This document shows positions 22,893 through 35,855 of a stretch of 64,000 bases of DNA, in pieces (within the stretch, counting starts at the first letter, position 1; each line of letters begins with the position of its first letter). This DNA comes from Ophioderma brevispina (lineage: Eukaryota > Echinodermata > Ophiuroidea > Amphilepidida > Ophiodermatidae), in assembly GCA_023653785.1 (NCBI GenBank), contig JAMKCH010019811.1, positions 1 through 64,000 on the forward strand, read 5' to 3'. Position numbers and translations under genes: made by a program. The notes beneath the pieces are model-generated. The model was given only the letters and a program-made list of their open reading frames with translations. It ran no database searches and was not told the DNA's origin.

Positions 22893-23436
22893 TGTTTAGC
22901 AATATTTAGCACTTTTTTTGAAGAGCGCCCCCAATTTTTTCAAAAATGTGGAATATTTTTACACGATTGCATTGGTACCCTGGCTATAACTAGACCTGAA
23001 GGTTTAACCGAAAATGTCTATGTGTCACAAACGCAGGAATGTTGTACTATAATAATTATTCTCGTGGATCCCGATAATTATACAACGGCTACTGGAAACG
23101 GCCTTTCAATGAAATAGCGGTAAATAGCGCCATGTCGTGTCTACGCCATCCATTAGTTGTTTTAATATTCGAGGCAAGCCAATTAGAGGTTATTTTCTCG
23201 AGGTGGACTATTTCATCATGGACGGACATAACGTAGCATTTTCAGCTTCTTCCTTTAGTACAATCTGGGATCCCAATTCTAATTACAAAGTTCCTTATTA
23301 TTGTGTAAATACGCATTTTTTAGCAATTACTCGTTCGCAGGGATATTTTCCTAGACAATTACCAACGTAACTGTGCAAAAATATCAAATTTGAAAATTGA
23401 GGCGCTCTTCAAAACATTGTGCTAATTTGCTTTAAG
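22893..23436 (+). mobile_element. 550 bp TIR element, copy 1
   Basis: The left end 'AGCACTTTTTTTGAAGAGCG' and right end 'GCGCTCTTCAAAACATTG' are inverse to each other and continue outward as GCAATATT and CTTTAAG. The interior is non-coding. It matches the copy at 36819-37370 in opposite orientation, sharing for example CATCCATTAGTTGTTTTA and GGGATCCC. I set the ends from the match between the two copies. Confidence 0.85.
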
Positions 23437-23439
23437 AAA

Positions 23440-24980
23440 TCCGCTGATTGTGCGATTGGCGGAAATGTGCCATACAGTCAGGTTGAGACACAGGTCCTCC
23501 TGGGATGAACTGTCTGCTGGAGGACCCTGCGAATTACTAGATCCCCGTACTGAGGAGAAACACAAGTCCATGACTAGCACTCTAGAATTCGTGGAACCAG
23601 AGCTGAGCCAGCCCCCATGGAGGCCACCACTAAAGCAGACGAAGACTTTTCGATGTCATCGCAATGGGGAAAATGCGTAAGGCATGATCCACGACCAATC
23701 CCACACCATTGTTCCCGACACACAGCCGGAAAGATACTTCACAGTTTTGGAACTTGTTCACTTTTTATGCCTATTCTATGACTTGTACCATGTTTTGGAC
23801 GCCATTTTGAAAAATCCAAGATCCTATCCTGCAGGCTGGCTGATCTTTTTTCTGTAAAACTAGACACCTTTATCTCATCAAATCCGTTAAAAACAATTCT
23901 TTTACAAATTTTTCGCAGATTGGTCATAAAATCGTCAATTTTGGGTTATTAGTAATGCACAGTGCGTCTAAGGACGCGTCGGTGCAGCGCGCGTCTGGGC
24001 TGTGGGTTCCCACAACACCGTCGCTCATGTTAATAAGGGAATAGGAGGATTGTTGCATTGGAATTCAAACGGTTACAGAGTGGTTCATCACAAAGCAACA
24101 CGACGTCACCCTGCGCCCGCGTATTTTATCCCGCGAGGGCAGCTGTACAGTTTGAGGTCCTTTTTCAGAAACAATCTTTTATGTAGTATATTATATAGAG
24201 GTAACATAATTATTCTCACACTATAGGTAAAAGGTTCCCAGTATTGCCATGCTTTTTTTCCTTGCATTTTTGCACCGGGTGGTCCCTTTGCGCGTACTCT
24301 GAGTTCCAAACGTGACGAACAGGGCGTCGACTTAAGCGTACTGCGTAAATGCCTCCTTGAACACTGGCGCTCGGGCATGACGTGATAATTTGCATAGCAT
24401 TGTGGGTTGATAACGAATCAACAATGGTACGATCCTGTACAAGAATTACATTTAGTTTTGTTGAAAATTGTACCATCATGTGTTTTACTATGCGGAAAGT
24501 GGGTTAGAGGTGTTTCAGAATTTATTGAAAGCCCCTAAGAAACATGTTGTCTTAAATCATAATCTGTTTTGCCAGGTGATGGTAAAATAACACCAGAAGC
24601 AGGGGGTTCTACAATTTTTGTAGTAGACGGGCCCAGAGAATGCTGAGCATACTTGAAGTTCCCTACTTGAGGGCCATACACCTTAATTTCTTAGTTTCTC
24701 GGTTAATATTATTGAGCAAGTTGAGGGCCAAAAATCAATGGGTTTCGTGGCCGGATTTGGCACATGGGCCGCTTATTGAGAACCCTGCATAAGGTATCAA
24801 ATCAGTAAAATGATTGTGATACCAGGATTCGTAGAAGGAATACACCATCACCTTTAATGACATGTACTGTACCCATTGCACTAAAAAGAGACCAGTGAGT
24901 TTCATCAAAACAAACCAACAAATCCCTTAAAAGGGATTTAAAATAAGTTTTACTTTGAAAATGATACGATAAAGTCGATA
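23440..24980. other. No gene recognised
   Basis: Open stretches at 23450-23680 (plus) and 24106-24480 (minus) have somewhat higher GC but show no known domain. The remainder is AT-rich intron sequence up to the HYR exon at 24989. Confidence 0.35.
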
Positions 24981-24988
24981 TTCTATAC

Positions 24989-25237
24989 CTTCAATAACTG
25001 TTATGTCAAAGCTATAAGTTGCCGTATTGCCTGATGGATCTGTGAAGACGTAAGTCACAGTAGTTATCCCTGTTGAAAGAAACTGTCCAGGGCTATGGCT
25101 CCGGCTTGTAAGTGTGGCAGTTCCTGAATTATCTGTTGCAGTTGGCTCATTCCAGGTCACAGTCGTACCACCGGTATTCAATGGCGTCGTCATGGTGATA
25201 GCACCATCACCTGTAATTACTGGTGGGACTCCATCCA
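24989..25237 (-). CDS. HYR module exon (single copy, intact)
   Basis: The acceptor is TTTTTAATGCAG|TGGATGG and the donor GAAG|GTATAG. Its 249 bases encode one complete HYR module of 83 residues in phase 1-1. It runs from DGVPPVITGD through GGTTVTWNEP, ATDNSGTATLTSRSHSPG, GITTVTYVFTDPSGN to TYSFDITVIEG. HYR modules are immunoglobulin-like beta folds used in cell adhesion and extracellular matrix. It lacks the two cysteines of the classic module. It is the closest single-copy relative of the array exons downstream (same length, same DNSG, SRSH, DPSGNT and VIEG positions), and is a good candidate for the ancestor of that array. Confidence 0.92.
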
Positions 25238-25584
25238 CTGCATTAAAAAGGAAGACGTGCGGTATGATCAAAACAAAAACAACTCAAACATACGTAATAA
25301 TAATCAAGGTTCATTTTAATCTCAAATCGTGGCCTGTAGGCCAAATTGCTAGAGACATTACAACTTAATATTTACTAGACAGAAACAATGCAAATTTGAG
25401 GCAGCAGCTTAAACAGCGCCATATTGCAACATTCAAACACACTACATGAAACACACACCGGATGGGAAGTGCAAGCTTTCATGGTTCCTTTGCCCATTTC
25501 AAAAGAAAGTGGTATTCAGGTTTCAATCAATATCTGTTACAGAAATTAAATCCCAAATTGAGTTCCCGAATTAAATCCAGCAAG

Positions 25585-25660
25585 TGGTCCCATTGAGATT
25601 CGAACCGAGGACCCTTTGTTCCAGAGGTAAGCTTGCTAACCGCTAGACCACGCCACATCT
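25585..25660 (-). repeat. tRNA-derived SINE head or tRNA-like fragment
   Basis: The minus strand shows an A box (TGGTCTAGCGGTTAG) and a B box (GGTTCGAATC) at tRNA-like spacing. The ends do not form an acceptor stem (GTGGCGT against CAATGGGA), so it is not a working tRNA. It probably comes from a tRNA-headed SINE. Confidence 0.65.
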
Positions 25661-26087
25661 CAGATCTCCAAAAGGGGATTTTCACTTCCGTTAGAAATTT
25701 TATACCACATGTGAAGGGTCATAAGACAACACCAAATCGGCAATATAATGATTTGAGCTGTAAATTAGGGGCAAATTATTGCAAAACACTCCAAAAAATG
25801 TGTTCAAAAAGACGGAAAATGCCAATAAGCCTTGTGCTTATATGATACATTTTGAATACTAATATGCCATGGGATCAAAGAAAATGTTGTTAATTTTGAC
25901 TAAATATTTCGCCGAAGTAAACAATTTCATGAAACTGAATAAAAATGCCATCTCAATTTTCTTCTGAATATCAGTGACCAAAGGACATACACTATGGTAC
26001 ATTGACTCAAGCAAATAATCGCGTTATTGTTTCACCGGGTACGCAGCGGACAAAACACTTCAGGTTCCTTTTTTATTCGAAACTGCA

Positions 26088-26652
26088 GAGCCATTGTTAT
26101 TGTCTATGCAGTTGAAACGATTTTAGGTGTTATCACCGCCCAGTTTTGATTGAGCTCTCCTCGTTCGACATTAAATAAACTTGAAATCTACTGTGAGTTT
26201 GTATATTTCATCATTTATTGATAAATATGAAAAAGGTGAACAAATATCACGAAAGCAATATTACTTGGTAAGCTGTGACCTAACATCTTAGTGCAGAACC
26301 ATGACTCCTAACTTATTGCTGGTCCTCATTTCTATTCAATTTACCACAATGTTTTAGAAGAAAACAAAAGAAAGGGATCTAGTGACCTATGCTAATAGAA
26401 AATGGGGTTACACGGCAAGTTACTGATTTCGGTTCTGCACAAAGATGTTAGATCACAGTCTGCCACACAACGTTTCTTTCAGGATTTTTGTTCATCTTTG
26501 TTTCCTTTTCGAATAAATGATGAAACATACAGTCATGGTTAATTGAACGCACAGTAGAAACCCAAGATTTCCGTCATGAAAAAAATAGCGTAATCTTAAT
26601 CGGGATGTTGAAAGCACCTGAAATCTTTCCAACTGCATGGGAAATAACAATG
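26088..26652. repeat. Foldback element, about 230 bp arms
   Basis: Arms at about 26088-26300 and 26420-26652 are inverted copies. They share AGAGCCATTGTTAT outermost, then TCATCATTTATT in the middle and TAACATCTT with GTGCAGAACC near the centre. The loop is about 110 bp. There is no coding capacity. Confidence 0.75.
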
Positions 26653-26811
26653 GCTCTATACTTGTGAGTTAAGTGCATTATCCTCTGCATACCGAGCTGA
26701 TTTACTGGATATCAACAGTGCTATTATTCGAGTCCATGCAGCATGATGTACATTTACTAGTAGTGCTGCAGCATCAGGTGAAAAAGGGCCTTAAATTTCT
26801 ACCAACCAGGG

Positions 26812-26985
26812 CCGGTGTAGAAGTAACCATTGTCCGGCGTACTCATAGTCCGGGAACAATGGTGAACAATAGGGCAATCGATTCAGTTGACTCTTTACGC
26901 AGCATTAGTTTCACGCTTTATTCCGTTATCATCTATGGAGCCCCGGACTATGGCTCCTACCGGACTATATCTGCTTTCACACCGG
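26812..26985 (+). mobile_element. 174 bp MITE, copy 1
   Basis: It begins CCGGTGTAGAAGTAA and ends TGCTTTCACACCGG, an imperfect TIR. The interior has inverted GTCCGG/CCGGAC pairs around 'GGACTATGGCTCC'. A copy of nearly the same length in the same orientation lies at 52269-52441. Confidence 0.8.
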
Positions 26986-27606
26986 AATAATAACATTTGC
27001 AATCATAGCTAAAATTGATCATTGGGTTGTGTAGTTCACGAAAACACGTGATGATAAAAATAAAAGTGATGGCAATTTGGATAAACCAGCATTTTGCAAA
27101 ATGGCCGCCATTTTAAAGGTAATAGCACAACTATGGTGACTTAGTGTCGGAATGTATGTTGTCTGGGTCAAGAGGTTCAATATACAATTGCCAGAATTGT
27201 CTGAGTCATGGAAATTTATATACACGGCTATTTTTTCAAGATGGCCGACATCTCGTCAAAGACACCGTATATTTCTTGTTATATAACCTAGGAAGATGAT
27301 TTTGGTGTCAAAATGAGTGTTTTCTGGGTCAAGGAGTTCAATAAGACTATTCTAAAAACTGTAGGATGAATATAAAGGTAATTTTTTTGCATTTGTCACT
27401 TTTTTTTCCAAGATAGCCCAATATTTTAAATACAAGTAACCAAGAGTGTTAACTTACTGCAATGTCAGGCTTAATGCGGCAAAGTGGTAAAATATATTAA
27501 CCCAGATGCTTGATAATTAATACCAACACAGAATCCTCGGTAAGTCCTCCTTAGAACTTCCTTACTGCGTTTTATGCCCCCTATGAACGAAAACCCCAAA
27601 ACATTG

Positions 27607-30600
27607 ATAGTCCGGGCTAAAAATGAGCTAGGTATCACCTGGAAGGAAAGTTTATCTCATATGGTTTTTCTAGATCAGAATTTTATAAGGAATAAGAATA
27701 TGTTAGGTAAAAAGGCCGAATCCTGAACGCACCCTCAATATAGGGGGGTTATTTCCGGGGGGTCAAAAAATTAAGAAAAATCATATATTATGGTACATAT
27801 GGAGACAAATAATATATCCTGACCTAAGAATTAAGCTTATTCAGGTATTTAAGTATAATGTACTTGATGTAGTAATGATACCAAGTTAAATAAGTTGTAG
27901 GGGGGTCACTAAATGACCCCCTTATTAAGAAATACTGTGAAAATTGCTTAAAATATACAAAAATACCACAATTAGGAAGTAAGTAATTTGTTCGATCCAG
28001 AAGAGTAGTTTCAGGGATAGTAGAAGGTCTGGTGGAGGTCTGGTGAGGTGGCAAAATGCAGTATTTTGGGGTGGCAAACCATGGTGAGGGGTGCACTTCA
28101 ATATGCGACTTATATGTGCCTATACCAAATGGTACGAAAATAGCTTTCAGTGTGGAAGGAAAGTTTATCTCATGTGGTTTTTCTAGATCAGAATTTTATG
28201 AGGAATAAGAATATGTTCAGTAAAAAGCCCGATTCGTGAACGCACCCCCATAATGGGGGTTATTTCAGCGGGGGGGGGGGGCAAAATACTATATGATACA
28301 TATGAAGACAAAATTAAAATATACTGACCGTCTAGTGACCACAAGAATTTAACATATTCGGGTATTTAAGTATAATGTACTTGATGTAGTAATTATACAA
28401 GGGCAAGTAAGTTGTACGGGGTCACTAAATCTCCCCCCTCCCCCCAATATGAAGAAATACTCTGAAAATCCTGAAAAGAAAAACCTACCCCAATTAGGAA
28501 GTAAGTTTGTTCAATCCTGAACAGTAGGTTCAGATGATAGCATAGTTCATCTGTGGAGGTCTGGTGATGTGGCAAGAGGGTAAAATACAGTATTTTGGGG
28601 TGGTAAGCCATGAAGGGGGCACTTGAATAATAATTTGTCTTATATGTGCCTACCAGGTGGTACGAAAATAGCTTTCAGGGTGGGGGATTTTTCATAGAAA
28701 AAAGTGGTAGTTGAAAATTTATGTTGATATTGTGAGAGAAAAGGGGTCATTGGTTGTAGATTGAAGCAATTGGGGGTGTTATTGGGTGTCAGTTTGATGT
28801 GAAAATGGGGTTCAAGGAGAGGCATTCGATATTTATACGTTAATTGTCATTTTTATATGTAAAGCGCTTTGACCTTAATAAAGCGCTGTATCAAAAGGTT
28901 TGTATTGTAAAAGGGACCACTAAACCCCTTTACCTTCTGAACCAGACCCTATATATCCGTGCCGAAAGTAAATTAAATTAGTTTTGATTATCACCTGTAT
29001 GTAATAATACTTTTGTCATGCATGATTTAAAAATTACATAAAAAACCAACAGTAGTTGTGTTTAAGTAATGTTCCATGTAATTTTCACTAGGGGTGTGCA
29101 TTTTACCCCCCCCCCCCAGCTAGAGTCACTGTCATATCATTACTACATCAACCTTTAATACTTAAGGACATAATGGCATGAATAAAATGACATAAATAAA
29201 AAAACTAAAAAATCTTTTTTTTACAGAATGTAAACATCCCAATTGTTTTCAAACCTTTTGGAAGAAGTGATTTCAGTAGGGGCCTTTTCATTAAGTCAAT
29301 TTTTTTCATGTCATTTGTCTTTATAAGACATAATACTAGATTCGTAGGTTACACTACGGTTTGATGATCTTATTGTCATCATATTAGTATATAGTATTAT
29401 TTTTCTTAACTCATCCCTCCCCCCCCCCCACACACCCCCACACGCGAAAGTTTTGTTATCACATGAGCATTGGGTGTGCAAAACAACAATAGACATTTTG
29501 CAATTGTTTAGTTAAATGGTAATGTTTTTGCAAAAAAAAAAAAACCAAATTTGTAATGAATATCGAGTGGACCCTGTCAATATCTGCTATCCTGGTGGTG
29601 GTGGTGGTGTGTTTTGGTGTGGGGGGGGGGGGTGCTCCATATCTTTGTGATATCAACTGCCTGTCCTTGAACCCAATTTGTTGACATCACACTGACACCC
29701 TCAATCTATAACCAATGACGCCCCTTTTTTTCATAATATCAACATACAACTTCAAATGACCCCTTCTTCGCCCTCTGGTGTCGGCACTATAAGTCGACTT
29801 TTACGTACCCCCCCATGGGTTGCAACCCCAAAATACTGCATTTTACCCCACCCCCCCATACCTCCACAGATGAGCTATACTATCTCTCAAACTACTGTTT
29901 ACAATGAACAAAACTACTTCCCTAATTGTGGGTATTTTTGTATATTTTTCAGCAATTTCCAGTGTAATTTTCTTATATGGGGGATTAGTGACCCCTACAA
30001 CTTATTTACGCCTCGTATTATTACACATCAATGACATTATACTTAAATCTTGAATAAGCTTATTTTTTTAGCTCACTACCCAGTCGTATATCTTATTTTG
30101 TCTTCATATAGTGTCGTACCATAATATAGTATTTTTTCTTATTTTTTGACCCCCCCCCCTCCCCAGAAATAACCCACCTATATATGGAGCGTTCAGGATT
30201 CGGGATTTTTACCTAACATCCTCCTAACATTTCTTATTCCTCATAAAATTCTGATCTAGAAAACCACATGAAATAAACATTCCTTCCACACTGAAGGCTA
30301 GTTTCGTACCATCTGTATAGGTACATATAAGTCGCATATTGAAGTTGCACCCCCCCCCCTCCATGGTTTGCCACCCCAAAATTGCATTTTGCCTCCTCAA
30401 CAGCCCTCTACTACCCTGAAACTACTGTGTCTGGATTGAACCAATTACTTACTTCCTAATTGTGGGTATTTTTGTATATTTAACAATTTTTTTCACTATT
30501 TCTTAATAAGGGGGTTCATTTAATGACCCCCTACACTTATTTACCCTCGTATCATACTAACAATCAAATACATTATAACTTTAAATCCCTGAGTAAAGCT

Positions 30601-30835
30601 TAACTTTAGGTCATGACACGGTTAGGATATCTTATTTGTCTTCATATTACCATAATATATGATTTTTCTAATTTGTTAGACCCCCCGAAATCACCCCCTA
30701 TATTTAGGATGCGTTCAGGATTCGCCTTTTTACCTAACAGATCTTATTCCTCATAACATTCTAATCTAGAATAAACCACCTGAGATAAACTTTCTTCCAG
30801 TGAACTACTAGGCTCATTTTTAACCACCGGACTAT
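27607..30835. repeat. 3.2 kb foldback with two repeat units in each arm
   Basis: The left arm contains two direct units (about 27645-28100 and 28155-28620), both starting GGAAGGAAAGTTTATCTCA. The right arm carries the inverse units (about 29790-30280 and 30340-30800). Inner flanks 28625-28830 and 29640-29790 are also inverse ('GTTGATATT', 'GGTCATTGGTT'). The loop of about 800 bp (28830-29640) has C-rich and G-rich tracts. The outer ends are ATAGTCCGG (27607) and CCGGACTAT (30835). No ORF of note is present. Confidence 0.8.
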
Positions 30836-31059
30836 GACTCCCATAGGCGTGCCGTGACCATGACCATTTAATTGTTTCTAAATTCGGGGCCATTTACTCT
30901 TGACATATCTGAAACAAACAAATAATGGTTTCTATTAAAATATAAAGCTAAATCATCCAACTTCCATGCCTGCCGATCATATTTTTTGGTGAATACATAT
31001 CGAATTAGTCAAGGTTTCACATTTTGGGTGTCACATTGGGTGTCCTGAATAACATGACC

Positions 31060-31560
31060 CACGCTCATCTGACCTTTGAAGATATGGCTGTTGAAATCCT
31101 TGACCTATAAACATCCACTTTGTCACCATAATCGTCATCCAGGTGCTGTATAGCCATGAGGTCGAAAGGATTTGGCCTTTATTCTATGTTGAACCATATT
31201 TGGGAAAATAGTGGACGTATGAAACTTCATTACTTTTATATTACCTACAGTTTTAAATGTTTTATTGAACTCTTTGACCCAGAAAATTTTTATTGACACA
31301 ACAATCATCTTCATAGGTATATAATAAGAAATGTCAGTTTGTGCCAATAAAAATGTAGTCTATCTTGGAAAATATCGGCACCTGCAACATTTTATAGTTT
31401 TGGGATACTTTTATTGACCCAGAGAAAAATCCTTTGTTACACCAAAATGTCTTCTTAGGTGTTTTTGGCTTTAGATATGGCTTAAAATTTGGAAAATGGC
31501 TCGTAATGAAATTGCCACACTTTTAATTTTGTCATCATCCTGTGTTTCATGAACCCACAT
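31060..31560. repeat. Degenerate dispersed repeat ('TTGACCCAGAAA...CTTAGGTG' units)
   Basis: Roughly 100-150 bp units contain TTGACCCAGA, an ATCTTC(A/T)TAGGTG-like motif and a GGAAAATGGC-like end. Related units occur at 32460-32720 in the same orientation and at 27020-27440 in the opposite one, flanking the 3.2 kb foldback. I see no coding region from 30840 to 32860 otherwise. Confidence 0.5.
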
Positions 31561-32867
31561 CCTACTGTCATTTTTTAGCTATGATGACAATGTTATTATT
31601 CCGCCCCGGAAGCACTCTCCTAAAATGGTTGGTGCTGCAGCACTATAAGCAAATCTATTCATTACTCAAAAGTAAATATCTCATAAAGCCTCATATATGG
31701 TACTGTAGCAAACATTATATAAACTTTAGTAAACAAAGAACAATTTTTAATTATGAACAACAGACATAAGAAATTCCGGTCGGTGGCCAGGAGAAAACTG
31801 CTTTAGATTGCCACCTAGTGAGTTAGAGGGTCTGATCAACTCTAAATTTGCACGATTCCGTAGTAATGCAACTAGCCCAGTAAGGTTTTTTATGATTTCA
31901 CTAGTCTGAGCAACTAGGCTTGTTGGCAACTAAGGGCCCATTTTATTTGGCAACTAGGCTTAGTAAGGTTTTATGAATTTGGGCCCTGGTGAACACAAGA
32001 CTACCATGGGTGTACACAGGGCCTTGGCAAATTCTGTTTTTTCTATTAAATGTATATAGGTCTAGATATCAAATTCTCATGTAACTGTGCATTACCCGTT
32101 TTGGTGACCTTTGACCTGATGTGGACATTTGACCTCAGATTTGTTGAGTGCTCAGGTCGTGGTTCTTTTGACCAAATTGTGGTGGTCATAGGCATTTCTA
32201 CGCAATTTACCTCTAAGGTGACCTTTGGCCTTTGGTCAGCTCTAACCCTGATAACAAATGTCAGACTGTCCTGTCCTTCATGCCAAATATCAGCCCCCTA
32301 TATCAAAGCATAACAAAATGCATATCCCGGACGACAAACCAGACATATCTCATTATTTTAGTAGTAATAGATTCGGCTTTAGATTTGAATATATACAGTA
32401 GCCAGGTGCAATGTTTGGGGTGCAGTGGTAGTCTTGTTTAAGACTCATCTACAAATTTTGTGAAATTCATGATTCTTCCTAGGTGCTATAGCAAGAGATC
32501 TGATTGTTTGTCTTTGGTTTCATTTTATTAAAAAAAATATTTGATAGTTTTATTGAACTCATCGGCAAACTTGTTAACACCTTTTGAAGTTGTATTCCTA
32601 GGTGCTTTTGTATTTGGGATGACGGCCATTTTGGAAAATGGCGGCGTATGCAAAGTGCCACAATCCTCTTCTTCTTTCATGAACTGCACAAACCTATGGT
32701 CAAATTTAGCTATGATGACAAATGTTATTTTTCCGGCCCTGGTTAGTGCTGGAGCACTAAAATGTTTGTATTAAAAAGTAGCAATAAATTACATAAAGTA
32801 TTTTGGTAAAGTTCTAGAATCGATTAAAATTGAACAATTTCGGAATCAACATATCATGTGTTCATAC

Positions 32868-33119
32868 CTTCAATTACTGTAACTGTGAAGGCACATGTAA
32901 CCGTATTGCCCGCATTATCTCGGAATACATAGCTTACTGACGTCGATCCGGTATTGAACATCACACCTGGCTGGTGTGACCGGGAGAGTAGCGTCACTTG
33001 GCTGCATTCATCCGTTGCCTGTGGCTCTGTGAAAGAGACTACCGTCATTCCAGTCCCAAGGGAAATTGTTTGTGTGACGTCATTTGGTGGCGGTGTGCAA
33101 GTAGGTGGCGTATTGTCGA
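32868..33119 (-). CDS. HYR module exon (single copy, with cysteine pair)
   Basis: The acceptor is GAATTCTCAG|TCGACAA and the donor GAAG|GTATGAA. It has 252 bases in phase 1-1. It reads DNTPPTCTPPPNDV, then GMTVVSFTEPQATDECSQVT, LLSRSHQPG, GSTSVSYVFRDNAGNTVTC and AFTVTVIEG. Cysteines near the start and in VTCAF form the conserved pair of classical HYR modules, and a third (DEC) is unusual. It lies about 780 bp from the preceding HYR exon and 7.6 kb before the next. Confidence 0.92.
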
Positions 33120-33899
33120 CTGAGAATTCCACAAAAGAAACGTAATGATTAAAAACAATAATACTAGATCCCGAAGCATTCGGCTTGCATGAGAAGCGAT
33201 CATATCTTCAGACTTTCAGCTCAACGTAGGCGGTGGAGGCCAAGAAATCAACAATCTTGACGAAAAATTATGAATTTTGGATATGTTATAAAGCAATATT
33301 TCTCATTCCAAAACCGTTGGAGCTGAAAAATCAACCCCACTGTAAGGATTATTTCTGAATAGTTTTGCATGAAAAATGGACGAGGACGAGGTCGTATGGG
33401 GGTCATGGGAACACCCATGACCGACCCACATGGAAGCGCCTAAATCGGTTTAAAGTCTGAATCTATCTTGATTCATTTTGGTATGTTGCTATATTGAAAG
33501 AGGCTTGGCCACCTGGCTCAACGCTTTATTGAGGGGAGGTCCTTGCGTATCTCAGTTTGCTTCAATTAAGCTCAAGCGACGTCTTTTGTGACGCATTTTC
33601 GTCTGTAAGTGACGCTTTTCTTATTCAGAAGCGCTCTTTTTATTCAGAAGCCCTCATTCTTGTCATACAGGGTCGTTTGTGATAGGACATCTCTGTACTT
33701 TTGTCAATACTTAAAAGTAAGAAGGGTACCTGAGAGTAATATAGCTTTATTTATAATAGATATTCATTATTGTTTCTAGATTTAAAGTTATCTATGCAGT
33801 ATGGAGGCTACTCAATTCAACCTCTTTAAAAGGATCAGGCTCTATAATAACTGATAAATCTATTATACCCAGCTCTAAGAGATAAAATACATTTAATAC

Positions 33900-34154
33900 C
33901 TTCTTGGACGGTTATGTCGAGTGTGTACATAGCTGAGTTGCCCGATGGATCTGTAAATCTATATGTCACTGTAGTTGTTCCTGTTGGAATAAATTGTCCA
34001 GGTACATGAGTCCTACTTGCCAGGGTGGCAGTTCCTGAATTGTCTGTGGCTCTTGGTTCATCCCAGGTCACTGTAGTGCCTCCAGCATTACAAGCGGTAG
34101 TAGTCGTGATGCTACTTTGGGCAGGCGGTATGATTACTGGTGGCAACATATCCA
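33900..34154 (-). CDS. HYR module exon (single copy, cysteine-poor)
   Basis: The acceptor is CCTAG|TGGATATG and the donor GAAG|GTATTAA. It has 255 bases in phase 1-1. It reads DMLPPVIIPPAQSS, ACNAGGTTVTWDEP, RATDNSGTATLASRTHVPG, GTTTVTYRFTDPSGN and SAMYTLDITVQEG. The position that carries the second conserved cysteine is replaced (MYTLD), and the only cysteine is in TACN. It is similar to the exon at 24989-25237 and to the array. Confidence 0.92.
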
Positions 34155-35090
34155 CTAGGTTTGAAACACAGAATGTTTGAACAATAATATGGCTGGATAT
34201 ATATGATTACACTAGTTCTGTATGCACTGCGGAATCTTATTTCTGACAAAATAACCGCTTTTGTATTATTTTTTCTTGGTTATATTTACCCCCAAATAAA
34301 CTCTATTACAGCATTGTAATTGAAAGAAGTGAAATTGAGTACAGGCTTATTGAAATTACTCTGTGGTTTTAATCTTCCCTGTATAAAACTTATCAATTCT
34401 CTCAAATACGAGAAAAAGTCTGACGGATAAAACAAGTCTCCCTGTCTGAGTTGAACTTATTGAACTTGCGCCAGTAGAAGCATGGAACCTCAAATTAGGT
34501 GCTTGGTAGAGTGATTTTTTTAGGTTTAGGGAGGGGGAATATACTCCACTCTTCGCATGATTTCTGCCGAATATGATCTGTGACATTATTTGTATCAGAT
34601 GTGTGAACCAATGAATGAAGTTTGTAGAGCGCCTCGAACAAGGCAAGGTGAACGGCTGCTGAATTGGGCAGCTTTTAAACCAAATTAAGCTGAATTTTGC
34701 TGCATGGTAATTTTAGTGAAGATAACATAAATACAAAACAAAACTTATAACCTATTGATTGTTAACCTATCAATGAATGAACGAACGTTTACTGCATTAG
34801 AGTTTTATGAATAAGAAAGTGTGAGGACAGGATTAACAGTTCTACATACAGGTGGCTCAACATGGATGAATTAATCATTCTTGCTGGTCACCTCTTGAAA
34901 ATGGCCATTTTATTGTTCAATCCAATCAATATCACAGCACTATGACTCCTGGTAGCAATCTTCCACGCAAGGAATGGGTCACCTTGAAACAACCAATCAA
35001 CACCGGCTTCAACATATTTAGCTGCTGCCTCATACGCAAGAAGAAGAATCCAAGCATCATCATGGTCAGATTATCTGATCTAGATAAAGC

Positions 35091-35205
35091 TAGTCCATCT
35101 ATATGTACCCTCGCTCCCCTGTCGCTCCCCCCGTGACCTGGCGCGCTCGGTGGCTAGGTCACGGGGAGCGACAGGGGGGTAGCGAGAGTACTTCTAGATG
35201 GACTA
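35091..35205. repeat. GC-rich hairpin, about 49 nt arms
   Basis: The arms run 35091-35139 and about 35155-35205. They share TAGTCCATCTA at the ends and CTGTCGCTCCCC with CCGTGACCT inside, around a loop of about 16 bases. Only a few mismatches and indels separate the arms. The GC content is far above the surroundings. It could be a miniature foldback element or a recent palindromic insertion. Confidence 0.8.
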
Positions 35206-35855
35206 CAATCATCGAAAATAATATTTGGAACACTTGATGCAATATATTGGAACCATTGCCATGTTCACAAATGAGATCGAATTTGTGTAAGTCATTGTTC
35301 TTTAGAAATCAGAGGTCTTCCCTTTTACCAAATTCTTCCCCACTCCCCATCAATCAATGTTGGGGGGCCTGGCGAAGCTGTTGACAACAATGACTCGGAT
35401 CAACATTGAATTGGGGGAGAGGGGGTCACCTTTTCCCTAAATCGGTCAAAGTGTTCCAACATTTTTTTCGAGGATTGTAGATAAAGCTCGTGATATAGTT
35501 CAACTTCAAGCTGGTGTGTCGCATGACATACAAGCTCAAACCAAAGTTCCGTGAAACTCAAGTAGAGGCCACGAAGAAATGGACATTCCAGAAAGACCAC
35601 AACGGAATAAGATCGAATAACTGTTTCAGCACTTCGAAACTGCAGATCACCAGGCAGGGCATGGCGACAAATAATGGCAAATTTGGGACATTCTGTTAGA
35701 AATCCACCTGCAAACAAAGGGAAGGTGCTCAGCCATGAAGCGATTGTTACAAAGATGGCGTCAGGCATAAACGGACACAAACAGGACTCAAATAAATGAG
35801 AAATAGGTGGCTGAAAAAACTCCAATTTGTTAGGAGTTGAATTGATGCCTAACAC

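Noticed and set aside
25585..25660. Functional tRNA gene
   Set aside because: A and B boxes are present but the acceptor stem does not pair, so it is listed as a SINE-like fragment.
34942..35080. Possible non-LTR ORF2 tail (LPRKEWVTLKQPINTGF)
   Set aside because: The resemblance to the usual LPR..WV.LNRLRTG motif covers only about 15 residues. Too weak to annotate.
35400..35855. 151-codon open frame on the minus strand
   Set aside because: No recognisable domain, no splice-bounded module, and a competing open frame on the other strand. Probably chance or an old element.
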